From Ardenticatenales bacterium (lineage in GTDB: Bacteria; Chloroflexota; Anaerolineae; Ardenticatenales; Ardenticatenaceae): a stretch of 7,749 bases of DNA. The stretch lies in contig JACCSL010000284.1 of the NCBI GenBank assembly GCA_013812995.1, forward strand, positions 1 to 7,749. The letters run 5' to 3'. The position numbers and the translations under genes are program-made. Positions 7,286 to 7,749 of this stretch are shown piece after piece; within the stretch, counting starts at the first letter, position 1; each line of letters begins with the position of its first letter. The notes under the pieces were generated by a model. The model made no database searches, was not told the origin of the DNA, and was given only the letters and a program-made list of their open reading frames with translations.

Positions 7286-7749
7286 GTGCGCTAGACCGGG
7301 TGCCCTCGCCTCAAGCGCCTACCGTTGGTTGAGTGACCTGGAAAGGTCCATGAGAGTGTCCAGTCATGTCACCATCCTCCCCATGCAGGCGCAGCAATGA
7401 GCCTGTGTGAAGCGGGAAGAAAAGCCCAAGGGAACGCCAACCCATCTGGCAATACCGGGCAAGGTGAAGGCGAGACGGGTGAACGAAAGTGAACCTCTGG
7501 TTGAAGCATCGTTATGACCAGTCGTCGAAACGATGGATGATACGACGATAATAGGGCCACAGTGAACCTGGGTTTGTATTCCCCCAGAGGCGGACACCAC
7601 GGCCCCGGTGTAGAGGAGGCACCCCCCCCTCGCCGCATCTCCCTCATGCGGAACGTGGAAACCCCGATGGGCTCTGCGGGTACGCCCGCAGTAAGCCAAC
7701 CGCAAGGAAGGCCGAACGTCTAGCGGGAACAGGAAGGGTCGAGAAGTGA
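7286..7749 (+). mobile_element. Group II intron, 5' portion (continues past right edge)
   Basis: Position 7286 begins GTGCGCTAGACCGGGTG, closely matching the 5' end of the lactococcal Ll.LtrB intron (GTGCGCCCAGATAGGGTG). Downstream come domain-I landmarks in the same order as in that intron: a GTGAACGAAAGTGAACC tract (7479-7495), a stem CTGGT/ACCAG (7497-7501 with 7517-7521) whose loop could carry EBS2, a stem GTCGT/ACGAC (7521-7525 with 7542-7546), a stem CTGGG/CCCAG (7568-7572 with 7583-7587) whose loop could carry EBS1, the GGAACGTGGAAACCCCGATG tract (7650-7669), and a 7-bp hairpin CTGCGGG/CCCGCAG (7674-7680 with 7685-7691). The 464 bases contain no credible coding region. The reverse transcriptase/maturase frame, domains V-VI and the 3' exon would lie to the right, so whether the intron is intact cannot be judged here. 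Confidence 0.8.

Noticed and set aside
7146..7400. Plus-strand frame of 84 codons
   Set aside because: It spans the folded RNA and the intron junction, has no ribosome site and resembles no family. An IscB or TnpB fragment was considered, but no nuclease motif is present.
7275..7581. Exact IBS/EBS pairing between the 5' exon and intron
   Set aside because: Exon ATCAT (7275-7279) could pair with ATGAT at 7537-7541, or TCAT with ATGA at 7514-7517, and AGGACA pairs only imperfectly with TGTATT at 7576-7581. None is decisive without a folded model of domain I.
7364..7705. Minus-strand frames of 92-113 codons
   Set aside because: They lie across the structured group II intron RNA region. The translation is unrecognisable and no ribosome site is visible.

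Overview
The window (7,749 bases, GC-rich in the coding part) reads as bacterial chromosome, most likely from Chloroflexota and possibly a Ktedonobacter-like lineage. That assignment is inferred from the style: very large multidomain signalling ATPases, protein-kinase fusions, a group II intron and a probable HEARO/IscB-type guide RNA. No taxonomic marker gene is present.

Positions 1-6904 hold a two-gene operon on the minus strand. The upstream gene (start 6904, or less likely 6955, to 3536) encodes a 1,122-residue class III adenylate cyclase joined to a STAND-type AAA ATPase and a TPR tail. This is the layout of soluble adenylyl cyclases. The downstream gene starts in a 4-base ATGA overlap (start 3539) and runs off the left edge. 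Its visible 1,179 codons encode a metallo-beta-lactamase-fold hydrolase, a STAS domain, a protein-kinase-like domain, a second STAND ATPase and the beginning of a TPR-like tail. The kinase-like domain has lost the catalytic Asp (HGN instead of HRD) and the alpha-C Glu, so it is probably a pseudokinase. The STAS domain lacks the usual phospho-Ser. Overlap and shared architecture suggest that the two proteins are made together and work on one signal, presumably cAMP-linked. The substrate of the hydrolase domain is not known.

Positions 6905-7121 are the intergenic control region. It carries a minus-strand extended -10 promoter with an overlapping imperfect palindrome, and a plus-strand extended -10 promoter (7053-7061) pointing the other way.

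Positions 7122-7285 form a highly foldable plus-strand segment. It has IS200/IS605-like hairpins, a 7-bp CCTGGGG/CCCCAGG hairpin and a long-range ATGATC/GATCAT helix. I think it is a HEARO/IscB omega-RNA scaffold, with moderate confidence. Immediately after it, from 7286 to the right edge, is the 5' part of a group II intron. The intron-encoded protein and the 3' exon lie outside the window. The most unusual point is this junction: a mobile ribozyme sitting directly at the 3' side of a putative transposon guide RNA.
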